Shown here: piece after piece, positions 27,329 through 36,389 of the stretch
How positions within the stretch are numbered: position 1 is the stretch's first letter
Layout of the letters: the number at the start of each line of letters is the position of its first letter
Source of the DNA: Singulisphaera acidiphila DSM 18658
GTDB taxonomy: Bacteria; Planctomycetota; Planctomycetia; Isosphaerales; Isosphaeraceae
Assembly (NCBI RefSeq): GCF_000242455.2
Contig: NC_019892.1
Span: 6,706,744-6,770,743 of the forward strand
Direction of reading: 5' to 3'
Length of the DNA: 64,000 bases
Translations under genes and position numbers: made by a program
The notes under the pieces: model-generated
What the model was told of the DNA's origin: nothing
The model's database searches: none
What the model saw: the letters and a program-made list of their open reading frames with translations, nothing else

Positions 27329-28714
27329 TCACCCAACCGATCCAGAACCATTGATGTGGACGGTCATCGGGAGTCCGAACCGGGGGCGGAGGGAAAGCAT
27401 CGGCTTGGGCTCGACGCGGGCGCCGGGGACGAGTCGGAGGGAGAACGACTGAGCCAGCATCGCGACAACCAAGGTCGTTTCCATCATCGCGAACTCCTGG
27501 CCGATACACTGGTGCGGGCCGCCCAGGAAGGGATACCAGGCGAATCGAGGGCGATTGGCTGTGTGTTCGGGGAGGAACCGGTCGGGGTCGAACGCCTCGG
27601 GGGCTGGCCAGAATTCGGGATGGCGGTGGGTGACGTAGGGGCTGAGGAAGACCATCGACCGAGCCGGGATTCGGAACCCACCGATGGCGTCGTCGTCCCT
27701 CGCGTCTCGAAGCAGGGCGTAGACTGGGGGATAGAGTCGGAGCGACTCCTCGATCACCCTGCGCGTGTAGGCCAGGTGCGGGATGTCGCCGGCATCAGGC
27801 GTCCGGCCACCGAGCACCTCGGCGACCTCGGTGTGGACGCGGCGCTCGACCTCGGAGTGCTGGCTGAGCAGGTAGAGGGTCCAGGTAAGAGCATTGGCGG
27901 TGGTCTCGTGGCCAGCCACGAAGAAGGTGAAGATCTGGTCGCGTAATTCGACGTCGGATAGGCCCTTGCCGGTCGCTTCATCGCGGGCTGCCATGAGCAT
28001 CGCGAGTAAGTCGTTGGCGTCGCGTCCGGACTTGCGGCGGTGCTGGGCGATGATCTCGAAGAGAATGGTGTCGAGCGTGCGGAGCGCACGGCGGAACCGG
28101 AGGTTTCTCGGGGTGGGCACACCGAGTGGGAGGGCGAGGACGTTTTCGAGCCGATACTGGACATACTCCATCGAGGCTGTGATCGCCGGCCCGATCTGGT
28201 CGGCCTCGCCGCCGAGGTCGGTACTCAGCAGCGTCTGGCCGGCAATGCGGAGGGCCAGGTCCATGAATTCCGCAGCCACGTCGAGAGGTTCACCACGCTG
28301 GGCGACCTCTCGCCAGCGCCGACGCATCGCATCGGTCGCGTCAGTCATGACGTCGGCCATAGCCTCAATCTGGCGAGGATGGAATGCCGGCTGCGCCATC
28401 CTCCGCAAGCGGCGCCAGGCCGGGCCTTCGGTTGTCACCAGGCCTTCGCCGGCTGCCAGCTTCGTACGTTTGTAGACCCAACTTCGCGGGTAGTTCTTCG
28501 CGTGATCCAGCAGAACGTGCTTGATGTGGTCAGGGTGCGCAAGCATATGAAGCACGAACGGCCCGACCTGGAAGCGGAAGACATCGCCGTACTGACGATG
28601 GTAGTCGAGTAGAAACCGCAGCGGGGCCTTCTGCAAGCGGCCCATCGGACCGAAGGGAGGGGGTAAGAGCTGGCGCAAGCCCGGGGCCGTATTCAAGGCG
28701 ACGGGCCTGGTCAT
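27329..28714 (-). CDS. Cytochrome P450
   Basis: A protein of 461 residues from ATG 28714 (GGAGGG just upstream). The I-helix oxygen-binding motif AGHETT is at 267-272, the K-helix ExxR in EESLR at 323-326, and the heme-ligand cysteine is Cys403 in FLGGPHQCIG. The heme loop matches FxxGxxxCxG but has His in place of the usual Arg that binds a heme propionate. There is no amino-terminal membrane anchor, so it is soluble. It resembles CYP102/CYP4-like fatty-acid or terpene hydroxylases in layout, but the substrate cannot be read. No ferredoxin or reductase gene is adjacent, so electrons come from elsewhere. Confidence 0.93.
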   Translation of the reverse strand: MTRPVALNTAPGLRQLLPPPFGPMGRLQKAPLRFLLDYHRQYGDVFRFQVGPFVLHMLAHPDHIKHVLLDHAKNYPRSWVYKRTKLAAGEGLVTTEGPAWRRLRRMAQPAFHPRQIEAMADVMTDATDAMRRRWREVAQRGEPLDVAAEFMDLALRIAGQTLLSTDLGGEADQIGPAITASMEYVQYRLENVLALPLGVPTPRNLRFRRALRTLDTILFEIIAQHRRKSGRDANDLLAMLMAARDEATGKGLSDVELRDQIFTFFVAGHETTANALTWTLYLLSQHSEVERRVHTEVAEVLGGRTPDAGDIPHLAYTRRVIEESLRLYPPVYALLRDARDDDAIGGFRIPARSMVFLSPYVTHRHPEFWPAPEAFDPDRFLPEHTANRPRFAWYPFLGGPHQCIGQEFAMMETTLVVAMLAQSFSLRLVPGARVEPKPMLSLRPRFGLPMTVHINGSGSVG

Positions 28715-29058
28715 GGGTCGCCCTCCTCCGGATATGAAAGGATGGTCGAGAGAGGAGCCGTTCGGCGGTGCCGAAGGTATTCAACAAACCTACGCTGTCT
28801 TTTACGTTTGTCAATGGAGAGGCGCTGAGCTGGCAAGCCGTCGATTGTTTACGGGTTCAAAGAAAATGATGGGTCCCGAGCCGATGCCTACCGTAGCGAA
28901 GATCGTAGGGGCACGAGCATCTCCCAGGCCAAACCCGCCTCTCGAAAGATCGAGAGAGTGGACCGTGCCTTGAGCTCCGTCGCGGGTTTGGACGCGAAAA
29001 GCTTCGCCGAATTGAGAGGGGTTGTTGAATACATGGGGCCGGCTTCTCGGCCTTGAGG
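28715..29058. other. Intergenic stretch between the P450 and HEAT-repeat genes
   Basis: Short frames exist on both strands, but none has a ribosome site or a motif I could support. The P450 promoter should be here. Confidence 0.4.
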
Positions 29059-32000
29059 TCACTCCACAGGAGCGACCCTTCGCGGTCGTAGCTCTGCCTG
29101 GCTTTTTAAGCGTTTGATAAGACGGGTCACAGCGCACCGCAATTCGACGACCTCCTCACGGCCTTCGCGATCCTCCAAGGCTTCGAGAAACAGCGCATCA
29201 TCGGGGACAAGGGATTCGACTCGTTCCAACGCGGCCTTACGGACCCGAGGGGCCGGGTCTCCCAGGGCCTCTCTCACGGCGAGTTCCGCTTGCGCGTTTC
29301 CTGGTTCTCTGGAAAGGAGGGAGCCGGCAGCGATCAGGCGGACGCGAGAATTCGCGTCCATGAGCAACCGATGCATGACCTCTTCGACCCGGTCGGCGGG
29401 GGCCAACTTCAGCGCGGTGGCCGCGTTCAATCGTACGCCCTCGTCGGCATCGGTTGTACGTTCAATGAGCAAGGGAATGGCGTCAGGGGGGAGGGCGTCC
29501 AGGCGGCCGAGGGCGTGCGCGGCGTTCGCTCGGACTTGCACTTCCGGGTCACGGAGGGCCTCGACCAGGTCGGGGACGGCTTCCTTGGGGATGGCCGCCG
29601 CCCGGATCCATCCCGCCGAGGCCACGATCCGGATGTCGCCGCACGCATCCCTGAGGCCGGCGGCGAGGGCCTCAATGGTTTCGGGAGGTTGGATCAGTGT
29701 GATCGCCCGCATGGCCTTCTCGCGGACGCTGACATCACCGGTCCGGGCGGCCTGAAGCAGGGCTTCACCCGCGCCTGCGGCTGGGGGACCGAGCCGGCCG
29801 AGAGCCAGGGCGGCGTGGGTCTGGACCGACGTGCTGTCATCTTCGAGCAATCGTCGGCATAACCCCGCGATCACCGCGGGCGTGGCACCGGCCAGCCTGG
29901 GGAGCACTGTGATCGCCTCAATTTTCACGCTGTCGTTCGCGTCATCCAGGAGAGGGATGAGGCCGCTCATGGTGGCTTCACTTGGGTTGCCCCACCGACC
30001 CACGGATTCCACGGCGGCAGCACGGACCAACGGGTCGGCGTCTCCGAGCCCAGCCAGGATCACCTGGGTTGTGGCCGAAGTTGGGCCGCCGATTGCACCC
30101 AGAGCGCGGATGGACAGGCCGCGGACCGCACCGTCCTCATCCCGAGCCGCCTGTTCGAGGGCCGACCGTGCACTGGCCGCAGCCTCGCCGAGGTTGCCCA
30201 ACGCCTCGGCCGCATTACCGCGGACCTGCGGATTGAGATGCCCCAGGGAGTCGATCAAGGCGGAGACCACTCGGTTGTCCGACTCACCCATCTGGCCCAA
30301 GGCTTCAGCCGCCAGGGCGCTGACCCGGTTATCCTGATCGTTCAAGGCACGGACCAGACCGGGGACGGCGGCCTCCGCAGCCGTTTCGCCGATCTTGCCC
30401 AGCGCCTCCACGGCTTTGGCTCGGACCTCATCGTTCTCGTCCTCCATCGCCTCGACCAGGGCAGGGGCCGCGTCCTCGGCGGCCGCGCCGATGGTCCCCA
30501 GCGCCTCGGCGGTCTGAGCACGGACGACGGTGTCGGGGCTATCCAACCCCTCCGCCAGGGAGTCGGTGGCGGCTTCGTCGAGCGGCCCGACCCGGGCGAT
30601 GGCCTCGGCTGCCGCGGTGCGCACCGATTCGTCGCGGTCCTGGAGGAGCGGGACGAGTGCAGGGACCGCGGGGCTTGCGGCCTCGTTCAGCGACCCCAAC
30701 GCCCGCGCTGCCGACGCCTTAACCGGACTGCTGGCGTCTTCCAGTAACTCGATCAGGGCGGTCACCGTGGCCCCCTCGGATCCTCCGATCCGGCCCAGGG
30801 CCTCAGCGGCCTGGCAGCGTACCGTCTCGTCTCCGTCCTTCAACCGTTCGATCAGCTCAGCCGCCACACTCGCGGCCGGCGGTCCGATCCGACCTATCGC
30901 CTGGATGGCCTGGGTCCGCACCGCCGCCGAGTCGTCGGCCAAGGCGTCCTCCAGCGTTTTGACTGCTAGTTTGACCGGGTCGCATGGAGGCGTCGGCGTC
31001 GCACGCCTTCGCCGGCCCAACCACCACCCTTGCGCTCGGCCTCTCAACCAACGGCGTCGGCCGTGGGGTCGTCTCTCGCTGCTGGATACCGTCCGAGCGG
31101 TACCAAGGGAGCCTAACGCTTCGGCGACGCTTTGCCGTACGACCGCGCTGGAGTCATGGCTGAGCGCGGCCAGCAGGGGGATTGTGTCTACGGCCTTGAG
31201 CAGTCCGAGTGCAGCCACGGCCACGGCCTGAACGTGCTCCTGCGGGTCGTGTAGATGACGGACCAGGGCCGGGATGGTTGAGGGGCCAATCGTCGCCAGC
31301 ACCAGCGGTAGTTGGTCCCGCTGCTCTTTCGTCAGCGATGGGACCGAACGCAACGAAACCAATAGCGGACCGATTGCCCCGCCTCCGAACTGGGCCAGCG
31401 CATTCCGGGCTCGCTCGTGAATGGGGCCGTGCGGGCTCCAGAAATCGGCGATCGTTTCCGCCAGCAGTTTTCCTTGCCGGAGCGAGGCGAAGACCTGTTG
31501 CAGTAACACCAGGCTGAAGAACGCTTTAAACGCGGCCAGCAGTGCTGAGGTCGGCCAAGCGGCCGGCCGGATGAACTCGGCGCGGAGCCAGTGATGCGAC
31601 TTGGCCAGATCCAGTACGTCGAGCAGGCCGAGGAGCTTCGTGATCGCATATGCGAGAAAATCGACATAATTCGGCCCCTCGGTTCCGTCCCCCACCTCGT
31701 ACCAGCGTCTGCCAACGATGTCATAGATCCCTTGGTTGAGGAGGGCGAATCCGCCGACGATGGCGATGCTTGCGGCGACCAACAAGGGGATGCGGACCTG
31801 CTGGCCGTACCGCGCCAGTTGCGTCGCCGGCGCCTGGCCCTTCAGCGGGTTGTGGATGGCCTTGTGGCCCCGCTCGACTTCGTAACGTTCAATGTCAATG
31901 AACATGTAGGCAAGGCAGGCGATGGTCCCCATGAACAGCGGGGCCAGACCGCAAACGATTCTGAAGCCCGGCAGCGGTTCACCAGCGACACCCCCCACGA

Positions 32001-32241
32001 CGAGCAATCCCACGGCGAGGGTCAGGAAGAGCGGCCAGTTCGCCCACGCCAGCCATCGCTCCCAGAGCCGAAAGCCCTTGCGGATACTCCCCCTCACGAT
32101 GATGCCGAGGATCTCTAACACCGAGCCGATCAATCCGATCCGGTACAGGACAACGGCGGCCAAGCCCAACCCCGCCAAGCTGGCCAGGAGTAGGTACGAA
32201 GAATGGTCGCGATCTAATTCGAGCAACCAGGAGGTTTTCAT
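29059..32241 (-). CDS. Large membrane-anchored HEAT-repeat protein
   Basis: A protein of 1060 residues. The first 260 residues carry four or five membrane segments (about 17-38, 68-86, 95-115, 150-168 and perhaps 232-250). From about residue 290 to 1035 there are more than twenty HEAT repeats of about 31 residues, of the PBS-lyase type (for example VRTQAIQAIGRIGPPAASVA and VRAKAVEALGKIGETAAEAA). A basic, tryptophan-containing insert of about 35 residues (383-418, with GRRRWLRGRAQ and WWLGRRRR) breaks the array after the second repeat. HEAT arrays are protein-binding scaffolds, so a membrane-bound assembly platform is likely; the partner is unknown. The repeats are so regular that recent duplication is plausible. 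Confidence 0.88.
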   Translation of the reverse strand: MKTSWLLELDRDHSSYLLLASLAGLGLAAVVLYRIGLIGSVLEILGIIVRGSIRKGFRLWERWLAWANWPLFLTLAVGLLVVGGVAGEPLPGFRIVCGLAPLFMGTIACLAYMFIDIERYEVERGHKAIHNPLKGQAPATQLARYGQQVRIPLLVAASIAIVGGFALLNQGIYDIVGRRWYEVGDGTEGPNYVDFLAYAITKLLGLLDVLDLAKSHHWLRAEFIRPAAWPTSALLAAFKAFFSLVLLQQVFASLRQGKLLAETIADFWSPHGPIHERARNALAQFGGGAIGPLLVSLRSVPSLTKEQRDQLPLVLATIGPSTIPALVRHLHDPQEHVQAVAVAALGLLKAVDTIPLLAALSHDSSAVVRQSVAEALGSLGTARTVSSSERRPHGRRRWLRGRAQGWWLGRRRRATPTPPCDPVKLAVKTLEDALADDSAAVRTQAIQAIGRIGPPAASVAAELIERLKDGDETVRCQAAEALGRIGGSEGATVTALIELLEDASSPVKASAARALGSLNEAASPAVPALVPLLQDRDESVRTAAAEAIARVGPLDEAATDSLAEGLDSPDTVVRAQTAEALGTIGAAAEDAAPALVEAMEDENDEVRAKAVEALGKIGETAAEAAVPGLVRALNDQDNRVSALAAEALGQMGESDNRVVSALIDSLGHLNPQVRGNAAEALGNLGEAAASARSALEQAARDEDGAVRGLSIRALGAIGGPTSATTQVILAGLGDADPLVRAAAVESVGRWGNPSEATMSGLIPLLDDANDSVKIEAITVLPRLAGATPAVIAGLCRRLLEDDSTSVQTHAALALGRLGPPAAGAGEALLQAARTGDVSVREKAMRAITLIQPPETIEALAAGLRDACGDIRIVASAGWIRAAAIPKEAVPDLVEALRDPEVQVRANAAHALGRLDALPPDAIPLLIERTTDADEGVRLNAATALKLAPADRVEEVMHRLLMDANSRVRLIAAGSLLSREPGNAQAELAVREALGDPAPRVRKAALERVESLVPDDALFLEALEDREGREEVVELRCAVTRLIKRLKSQAELRPRRVAPVE

Positions 32242-32729
32242 GAATCGAGGCCTGAAGCGATGAGAGGCACCCGCGAGGTAGGGTGGGTGTGAAAGCGAAC
32301 CGAATCATGTTACAGCATATCGCGTGCCGTGTTCTCCGCCTCCGGGTGTCAAGCCGGTTAGACCTCTGGGGAGTAAGGAGTGCCTTTGCCATTGACCTGT
32401 TGCACGCACTTCTCAGCGGCCTGAAGAAAAAAAGCATTCGCCCAGGCCGATGGTCAGAAGACCGTGACATTCTTTTGTTCGATCATGCGGTTCGTTGAAA
32501 TTGTGATGCCAAAAATTTTGGATTCCAACGATGTCTGTAGGGCCGAAGCTGCGCGAATCCTCCGGTTTCCCTGGCCCTGAGGTCTGAGTTGACGGCCCGA
32601 TCATTGATGAAGGTGGAAGTGGCGTTTCGTTCCCCAACTGGGCTGAATGGTCTTCACCTCGGGCGGGAGATTCTCTAACTTGGGGCAGATAATTTTTGCG
32701 CGAGGTTTTGGAAGGAAACGAGGCACCAC
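32242..32729. other. Intergenic stretch between divergent genes
   Basis: No gene is seen in this 488-bp gap. It is less GC-rich than its surroundings and should hold promoters for the HEAT-repeat gene and the phosphohexomutase gene. Confidence 0.4.
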
Positions 32730-34097
32730 GTGGGCGGGACTCGGATTGCTAGTGTGTCGGGGTTGCGGGGCGTGGTCGGCGATGGCCTTGATCCGACGGT
32801 GGTGGTCGAGTTCGCCGCCGCCTATGCGTCGGGATGTGCGTCGGGGCCGATCGTGGTGGGGCACGATGGGCGGGTCTCGGCCCAGGTCTTTACCTCGGCC
32901 GTGCTGGCCGCTGTGACCGCCACGGGACGCGATGCCTTGCTGGTGGGGCCCACAGCGACTCCGACGATCGGCCGGCTCGTGCGTGACCAGGCGGCGGCCG
33001 GTGGAATTCAGATCTCGGCGTCGCACAACCCGTCCAAATATAACGGCCTCAAGTTTTTCCAACCCGAGGGGATGGTTCTGAGCGCGGCCCAGGGGCGCGA
33101 CGTCCTCGACCGGCTCCACCGTCGCGCGTTCGGTTGGGCCTCTTGGGATGCGCTCGGGCGGGTTCGCTCGCTCGACGATCCCGATCAGTCGCACCTGAAG
33201 CACGTGCTCAATATCGTTGACGTCGACGCCATCCGCCGCCGTAAGTTTACGGTGGTGCTTGACGCCTGCCATGGGGCAGGGGGGCGTCTGGGAGCGGTTC
33301 TTCTCCGCTCATTGGGCTGCAAGGCGGTCGTCCTCGGGGCGCTTCCCGATGGCCGCTATGACCATCCCCCCGAGCCGACGGAGGCGAACTTGCACGCCTT
33401 CTCGGCGATCGTGCCCGCCACCGGCGCGGTGGTCGGTTTTGCTCAGGACCCTGACGCGGACCGGCTCGCCCTGGTCGACGAGACGGGTCGCTACATCGGT
33501 GAAGAATTGACCCTGGCGCTGGCGGTCTCGCGGCGCCTGGCCCAGGTCCGTGGCCCCCTGGTGCTGAATCTCTCGACCTCACGGGTGAGTGAAGACCTGG
33601 CCGTCCGCCTTGGCTGTCCGGTCCACCGGACTCCGGTCGGTGAGATCCACGTCGTTGAGCGGATGCGCGCGGAGGGAGCCGTGCTCGGTGGAGAGGGGAA
33701 CGGCGGCGTGATCGACCCTCGGGTCGGTTTCGTTCGCGACAGCTTCGTCGCCATGGCCCTTGTGCTCGACTTGCTCGCCGAGACCGGGGAGCCACTCTCC
33801 CAGTTGGTCGAGGCGCTGCCGAAGTATGCGATGGTGAAAGACCAATACCCACTCGCGCAGGACGGCAGTCCTGACGGGATCGCTGCGCTCTGGGATAAAA
33901 TTACGGCAGCCCATCCCGAGGCCAAGGCCGACCGTCGCGATGGTTTGCGACTCGACTGGTCCGATCGCTGGGTCCATGTCCGCTCGAGCAACACCGAGCC
34001 GATTGTCCGGGTCATTGCCGAGTCGGTCGATTCGGCCACTTCGCGTGCCCTCGCCGATCAGATCGGACGTTGGGTCACTTCGGGAGGCGCTGCGTGA
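32730..34097 (+). CDS. Phosphohexomutase (phosphomannomutase / phosphoglucosamine mutase family)
   Basis: A protein of 455 residues from GTG 32730, with GAGG six bases upstream. The four domain signatures of the alpha-D-phosphohexomutase family are present: SGLRGVVGDGLDP at the start, GIQISASHNPSKYNGLKFF with the phosphoserine, DPDADRLALVDETG with three metal-binding Asp, GEGNGGVI for sugar binding, and RSSNTEPIVRVIAES for phosphate binding. The start and the GEGNGG loop look more like GlmM or archaeal-type mutases than PgmA; I cannot decide between glucosamine and mannose substrates. Its stop overlaps the start of the HAD phosphatase gene (GTGA). Confidence 0.9.
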   Translation: MGGTRIASVSGLRGVVGDGLDPTVVVEFAAAYASGCASGPIVVGHDGRVSAQVFTSAVLAAVTATGRDALLVGPTATPTIGRLVRDQAAAGGIQISASHNPSKYNGLKFFQPEGMVLSAAQGRDVLDRLHRRAFGWASWDALGRVRSLDDPDQSHLKHVLNIVDVDAIRRRKFTVVLDACHGAGGRLGAVLLRSLGCKAVVLGALPDGRYDHPPEPTEANLHAFSAIVPATGAVVGFAQDPDADRLALVDETGRYIGEELTLALAVSRRLAQVRGPLVLNLSTSRVSEDLAVRLGCPVHRTPVGEIHVVERMRAEGAVLGGEGNGGVIDPRVGFVRDSFVAMALVLDLLAETGEPLSQLVEALPKYAMVKDQYPLAQDGSPDGIAALWDKITAAHPEAKADRRDGLRLDWSDRWVHVRSSNTEPIVRVIAESVDSATSRALADQIGRWVTSGGAA

Positions 34098-34807
34098 GCT
34101 GGCCGACGTTCGACCGACCTCCCGTCGCCGCCTTTGTCGACGTCGACGGGACCTTGCTTGCGCAAACCACCACATTGCTCTTCGCCCGGATCCTTCGACG
34201 GCGAGGGCTCATCAAGCGGTCGTTCGTCCTGCGGGCCTTGTTCCACGGACTTCAGCACCGATTTGGCCGGCTCGACTACGGCATGCTGATCGCATTCGGA
34301 TTGAAGAACATTGCGCGGATCCCGGTCGTCGAGTTGGAACGGATCGCCTACGACAACTTCGTCGAGTTTGTCCGCCCTCGGCTCTACGAAGGGGTGGTCG
34401 AGCACCTGAACCAGTTGCGGCAGTCAGGGACGGCCGTGGTTCTGGTTTCTTCCTCCCCTGGGATCGTGATCGAACCGTTGAGTCTCTATCTCGGCTGTAC
34501 GGATACAATCACCACGCCGGTCATCATCGAACGCGGTCGACTTGTCGGAATTGGCTCTGGCCCACCATGTTACGGCGAGGGAAAGCTCTATTGGGCAGAG
34601 CGTTGGGCCGAGGAACACGGGATTTCGATGGACGATTCGGTGGCTTATGCGGATAATTGGAGTGATCGGGCGTTGCTCCAGCGTGTCGGCACCGCGGTTG
34701 TGGTCCATCCGCACCGAAAGCTGCAGCAAATGGCGAAGGCTCGCGGTTGGTATATTGTCTGCCCGCGCCGGCCTCGGGCTTCGGTTCGTGGCGAGCTCGA
34801 TCGCTAG
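34094..34807 (+). CDS. HAD-superfamily IB phosphatase (SerB-like)
   Basis: A protein of 237 residues from GTG 34094, which overlaps the phosphohexomutase stop; GGGAGG lies six bases upstream. HAD motif I is FVDVDGTLL with the nucleophile Asp and the acid Asp. Motif II is in VVLVSSSPG. Motif IV is AYADNWSDRALLQRVG, where the usual DS pair appears as ADNWSD, as in the SerB/HAD-IB group. The cap between motifs I and II is helical, as in subclass I. It removes phosphate from a small molecule. Coupling with the mutase suggests a sugar phosphate or a cell-envelope precursor (inference). Confidence 0.85.
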   Translation: MSWPTFDRPPVAAFVDVDGTLLAQTTTLLFARILRRRGLIKRSFVLRALFHGLQHRFGRLDYGMLIAFGLKNIARIPVVELERIAYDNFVEFVRPRLYEGVVEHLNQLRQSGTAVVLVSSSPGIVIEPLSLYLGCTDTITTPVIIERGRLVGIGSGPPCYGEGKLYWAERWAEEHGISMDDSVAYADNWSDRALLQRVGTAVVVHPHRKLQQMAKARGWYIVCPRRPRASVRGELDR

Positions 34808-34949
34808 GATCGGCGTTGTCTCGTTCTGATTTCGCCCGTCTCGGGCGATTTTCTTAAGGCGAGCCGTCCGTTCTACGGCGTTGGCGGATTCGAGCGGGTC
34901 ACGATCTCAATCGAGCGGGCTCGGACACTCTTTGGCGGAGCGAATGGTG

Positions 34950-35612
34950 ATGTCACAAGAATCAGCCGCCCCCTCGAAGGGGCACCGTGCCCTGCGGGCC
35001 GGCCCGACCGCCATGGCGCTGGTCATTGGTTTGGCCGCTCTCACCGCGCACGCCTCCGAGACGGACTTGGTCCAGGACATTCAGCGCTATTGCACGGTCT
35101 GCTGGAGAAATGCTCGGCTCGACCCTGGCCTTTGGGAAGATTGCACCCAGGAGGTTTGCTGCCGACTCCTGGGCAAAGCGCGTGCGGGTCAGCTCGACCT
35201 GAATCTCGTCTTGGCCGATGACACCTCCGAGCGTCGCGAGTTGGTTCGGGCGATCGACATGGTTCGCAAGCGAGTTCAGCGCTCGAAGCGTTATCAACCC
35301 TTGAACGATCGTCTCACCCCGGGCCCGGACCTCGATCAGCGTGAACGCAATCGCCAAGAGCTCGGCGAGATTCTTGAGGCTGCTCGACAGGCCGTCCTGA
35401 GTACCCGCCAGGATCAGATCGTCGAGTTGTGGACGCGCGGCTGGACCGTGCCGGAGATCGGCGAAAAGATGGGTCTTCCCGTAGCCCGCGTCAGCGACGA
35501 AAAATACAAAGCCCTCCGCAAGCTTGAGCGATACCTCGCGGGCCGTCGCGACGAACTCGAGCTGGCTTCCGAGCCCGCCACCCTGGAGCTTGAAGTCAGT
35601 CGAGTAGGGTAA
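34950..35612 (+). CDS. Sigma-70-like protein with a hydrophobic amino end
   Basis: A protein of 220 residues from ATG 34950 (GGAG nine bases upstream; ATG 34944 is also in frame). Residues 20-36 are a hydrophobic run ending in AHAS, which looks like a signal peptide (AMALVIGLAALTAHA). Then comes a region-2-like part (VQDIQRYCTVCWRNARL, DCTQEVCCRLLGKA). Near the end is a region-4-like helix-turn-helix (STRQDQIVELWTRGWTVPEIGEKMGLPVARVSDEKYKAL). A sigma factor must stay in the cytoplasm, so the hydrophobic run is either part of a helix or a membrane anchor. A strong hairpin follows the stop. Confidence 0.7.
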   Translation: MSQESAAPSKGHRALRAGPTAMALVIGLAALTAHASETDLVQDIQRYCTVCWRNARLDPGLWEDCTQEVCCRLLGKARAGQLDLNLVLADDTSERRELVRAIDMVRKRVQRSKRYQPLNDRLTPGPDLDQRERNRQELGEILEAARQAVLSTRQDQIVELWTRGWTVPEIGEKMGLPVARVSDEKYKALRKLERYLAGRRDELELASEPATLELEVSRVG

Positions 35613-35717
35613 GACGCGGGAGTCTATCCCAGAGGCTCAATGCCGCCGCGATCTTCCCCCAGGCGCGCGGTCGCCCGGCTTGCCGATCGCCTGGAATCAT
35701 GGTGGTTGCCGCAGGAC

Positions 35718-35760
35718 GGGAGACCGACTGCTCGCGGTCTCCCTGGTTGTTTTGCGGTTT
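35718..35760. terminator. Intrinsic terminator between convergent genes
   Basis: GGGAGACCG (35718-35726) pairs perfectly with CGGTCTCCC (35735-35743) over an eight-base loop, followed by a T-rich tail with TTGTTTTG. It ends the sigma-like gene from the left and can serve bcp from the right. Confidence 0.7.
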
Positions 35761-35771
35761 CTTGGGTCGGC

Positions 35772-36233
35772 TCAAAGCGATTTGAGAGTCTCGAGGATCT
35801 CGTCCGAGTGCCCATCGACCTTCACCTTTGGGAAGGTCTTTTGGACGATCCCGTTCCGATCGATGATAAACGTCGTTCGCACCACTCCCATCGATTTCTT
35901 GCCGTAGTTGTTCTTTTCCTGCCAAACGCCGTAGGCCTCACAAACCTGACGATCCACGTCGGCCACGAGTGTGAAGGGGAGGTCGTATTTCTCGGCGAAC
36001 TTCAGGTGGGATGTGGAATTGTCGGGACTGACGCCGATGACGTGGGCACCGGCGGCTTCGTAGTCGGCCCGGGCATCACGGAAGGCGCAGGCTTCCTTGG
36101 TGCAGCCGGGGGTGTCGTCCTTCGGGTAGAAGTAGAGGACCACGGGCGCTCCCTGGAGTTGGGAGAGTGTCACCTCCTGGCCTCGCTGGTCGGGGAGCGT
36201 GAAGTCGGGAGCGGGCTGGCCGGATTCAATCAT
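35772..36233 (-). CDS. bcp: Thioredoxin-dependent peroxiredoxin, BCP/PrxQ type
   Basis: A protein of 153 residues from ATG 36233 (GAGAG eight bases upstream), the normal size for the family. The active site reads YPKDDTPGCTKEACAFRD: the peroxidatic Cys is in TPGCTKEAC and the resolving Cys is five residues later, as in the alpha-2 type PrxQ enzymes. GVSPDNSTSHLKFAEKYDLPF and TTFIIDRNGIV are also typical. It reduces peroxides in the cytoplasm using thioredoxin; trxB lies about 4 kb away on the same strand. Confidence 0.95.
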   Translation of the reverse strand: MIESGQPAPDFTLPDQRGQEVTLSQLQGAPVVLYFYPKDDTPGCTKEACAFRDARADYEAAGAHVIGVSPDNSTSHLKFAEKYDLPFTLVADVDRQVCEAYGVWQEKNNYGKKSMGVVRTTFIIDRNGIVQKTFPKVKVDGHSDEILETLKSL

Positions 36234-36389
36234 CGTCGGTTCTCTCTTTCCGGTATCATTCCGGAGATTAAGCGCCTTGTTTCGGACGGCCAAGGGAGCG
36301 ACCGTCTCGAAGCGGGACGGAGTTTGCGCGAACCTGAGACTCGAGCGTGGCTCTTGCGAGTATGATAGATACCGCGTCGAGAGGAAACG

